NCBI RefSeq assembly: GCF_020382885.2
Contig: NC_058513.1
Location: forward strand, 7,386,774 to 7,450,773
Reading direction: 5' to 3'
Length of the DNA stretch: 64,000 bases
Source of the DNA: Scatophagus argus
Taxonomy: Eukaryota; Chordata; Actinopteri; Scatophagidae
Under the pieces are notes generated by a model. That model had not been told where the DNA came from. It saw only the letters and a list, made by a program, of their open reading frames with translations, and made no database searches. Both the position numbers and the translations under genes were made by a program. Below, piece after piece: positions 63,173-64,000 of this stretch. Each line of letters opens with the position of its first letter. The first letter of the stretch is position 1.

Positions 63173-63653
63173 GTGAGTTTCATAAAGGAGCTGCAGACCT
63201 CTAGGCGCTACTGCCTGACTAAGAGAGTGGTTCAGAGCTTCAGCTTCATGCAACGGGATCTAAATCGAGGAAAGGGCCGCACAGGGCCAGATTCTGAACA
63301 TCAGAAGCTCAGAGTTTGGCTTTGGACTAACTAAGGAACCAAATGGAAAAAAAAATCTATGCCAACCAACCACAGCTGCAAAGGATATTTGATCTTTTGC
63401 CTTGGAGGGCTTGGTTTTGGAAAAAAAATTGGACTACCTTTTCTGATCATTTGTTTTGGGGCTACCAGAGAGGAATACACACAGAGAGGAAATGTATTAC
63501 ATGTAGCTGTAGTGTATGAATGCTGTATTGTGAAGCACAGTGAGGCAACTTAACATGCTTAGATTCCAAGTAAAACTGCTTCATCCTGTCTGATTTGCTA
63601 CAGCTGAACTGATGAACTGATGACTTTCCTCTGCTCTCCTCCCTCAGTTAAAA

Positions 63654-63714
63654 ATGGCATTCGCTGGAATTCTGAAAGACGCTGACATCACTGCAGCCCT
63701 TGCGGCTTGCCAAG
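63654..63714 (+). CDS. Muscle-type beta-parvalbumin, first coding exon (3' partial)
   Basis: Exon 2 begins at 63648 after ccctcAG, with ATG at 63654 six bases in, and codes MAFAGILKDADITAALAACQ plus one base before the donor G|GTAAAC. This start is almost identical to that of abundant fish white-muscle beta-parvalbumins (the main fish food allergen family), Ca2+ buffers that speed muscle relaxation. The exon ends at the same phase and codon as exon 1 of the neighbouring 57545 gene, as expected for a tandem pair. The remaining exons, with both EF loops, lie past the window's right edge; 63715-64000 is intron. Which numbered paralogue this is cannot be told from 20 residues. Confidence 0.9.
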
Positions 63715-64000
63715 GTAAACCCTACCATGGGAATGACACAGCATGCAGTACTAAAACTTAAGACAGCCTAGATGGTAGCCACACAGGCTCAAAATCACAC
63801 ACTAGAAAAACATCTGGCTTCTTGTTTTACTCATCTGTAGGTGAATATCTCACTGCAGAATTCAGTTGTCAGAGCAGCATCACACAGAGCAGGTTGTAGT
63901 TAAAGCCAGTCAGAGGATGCCTCTTGCTTCTTCTCTGCATTTAGCTGCAGAAATCTTTTAAAATACATCTTCTTGCTGGATCGATAGTGCAGCAAGTGTG

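Overview
The window is nuclear DNA from a ray-finned (teleost) fish. Coding sequence is split into many short exons with GT-AG introns. Intergenic DNA is AT-rich with many CA/GA/CT microsatellites, and it carries short non-autonomous DNA transposons and a Tc1-type transposase relic of kinds common in fish genomes. There are no operons, CRISPR arrays or recognisable tRNA/rRNA genes.

Layout, left to right: (1) the 3' two thirds of baiap2l1 (IRTKS, an I-BAR/SH3 membrane-actin adaptor), + strand, 11 coding exons from 5590 to 17519, with a long 3' UTR to about 19100. (2) A two-exon gene I cannot name (22024-23676, +, 233 aa), followed by a decayed tandem copy of its large exon and 3' UTR (about 23830-24425) and a duplicated exon-like unit (24466-24769). 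(3) Complete tecpr1 (27827-37518, +, 23 coding exons, 1213 aa), the tectonin/dysferlin-domain autophagy protein. (4) bhlha15 (Mist1), - strand, coding 39581-40150, with a spliced 5' UTR. (5) Three exons on the - strand (43713-45874) that encode the C-terminus of a lemur-tail-kinase (LMTK2-like) protein; I could not find its kinase exons. (6) About 11 kb with no gene I can support (45875-57544). (7) A complete oncomodulin/parvalbumin-like gene (57545-58963, +, 110 aa). (8) The TATA box, non-coding exon 1 and first coding exon of a second, classic muscle beta-parvalbumin (63084-63714, +), which continues past the right edge.

Gene order and relative strand (BAIAP2L1 - TECPR1 - BHLHA15 - LMTK2 - OCM) match, from memory, the block on human 7q21-q22. 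That supports the weaker calls, especially the LMTK2-like fragment. These are functionally unrelated neighbours held by synteny, not a pathway. The two EF-hand genes at the right end are a local tandem pair.

Most worth a second look: the unnamed gene with its decayed tandem duplicate, and the apparently kinase-less LMTK2-like remnant. All exon boundaries were read by eye from splice consensus, reading phase and recalled family sequences. No alignment or search was run.
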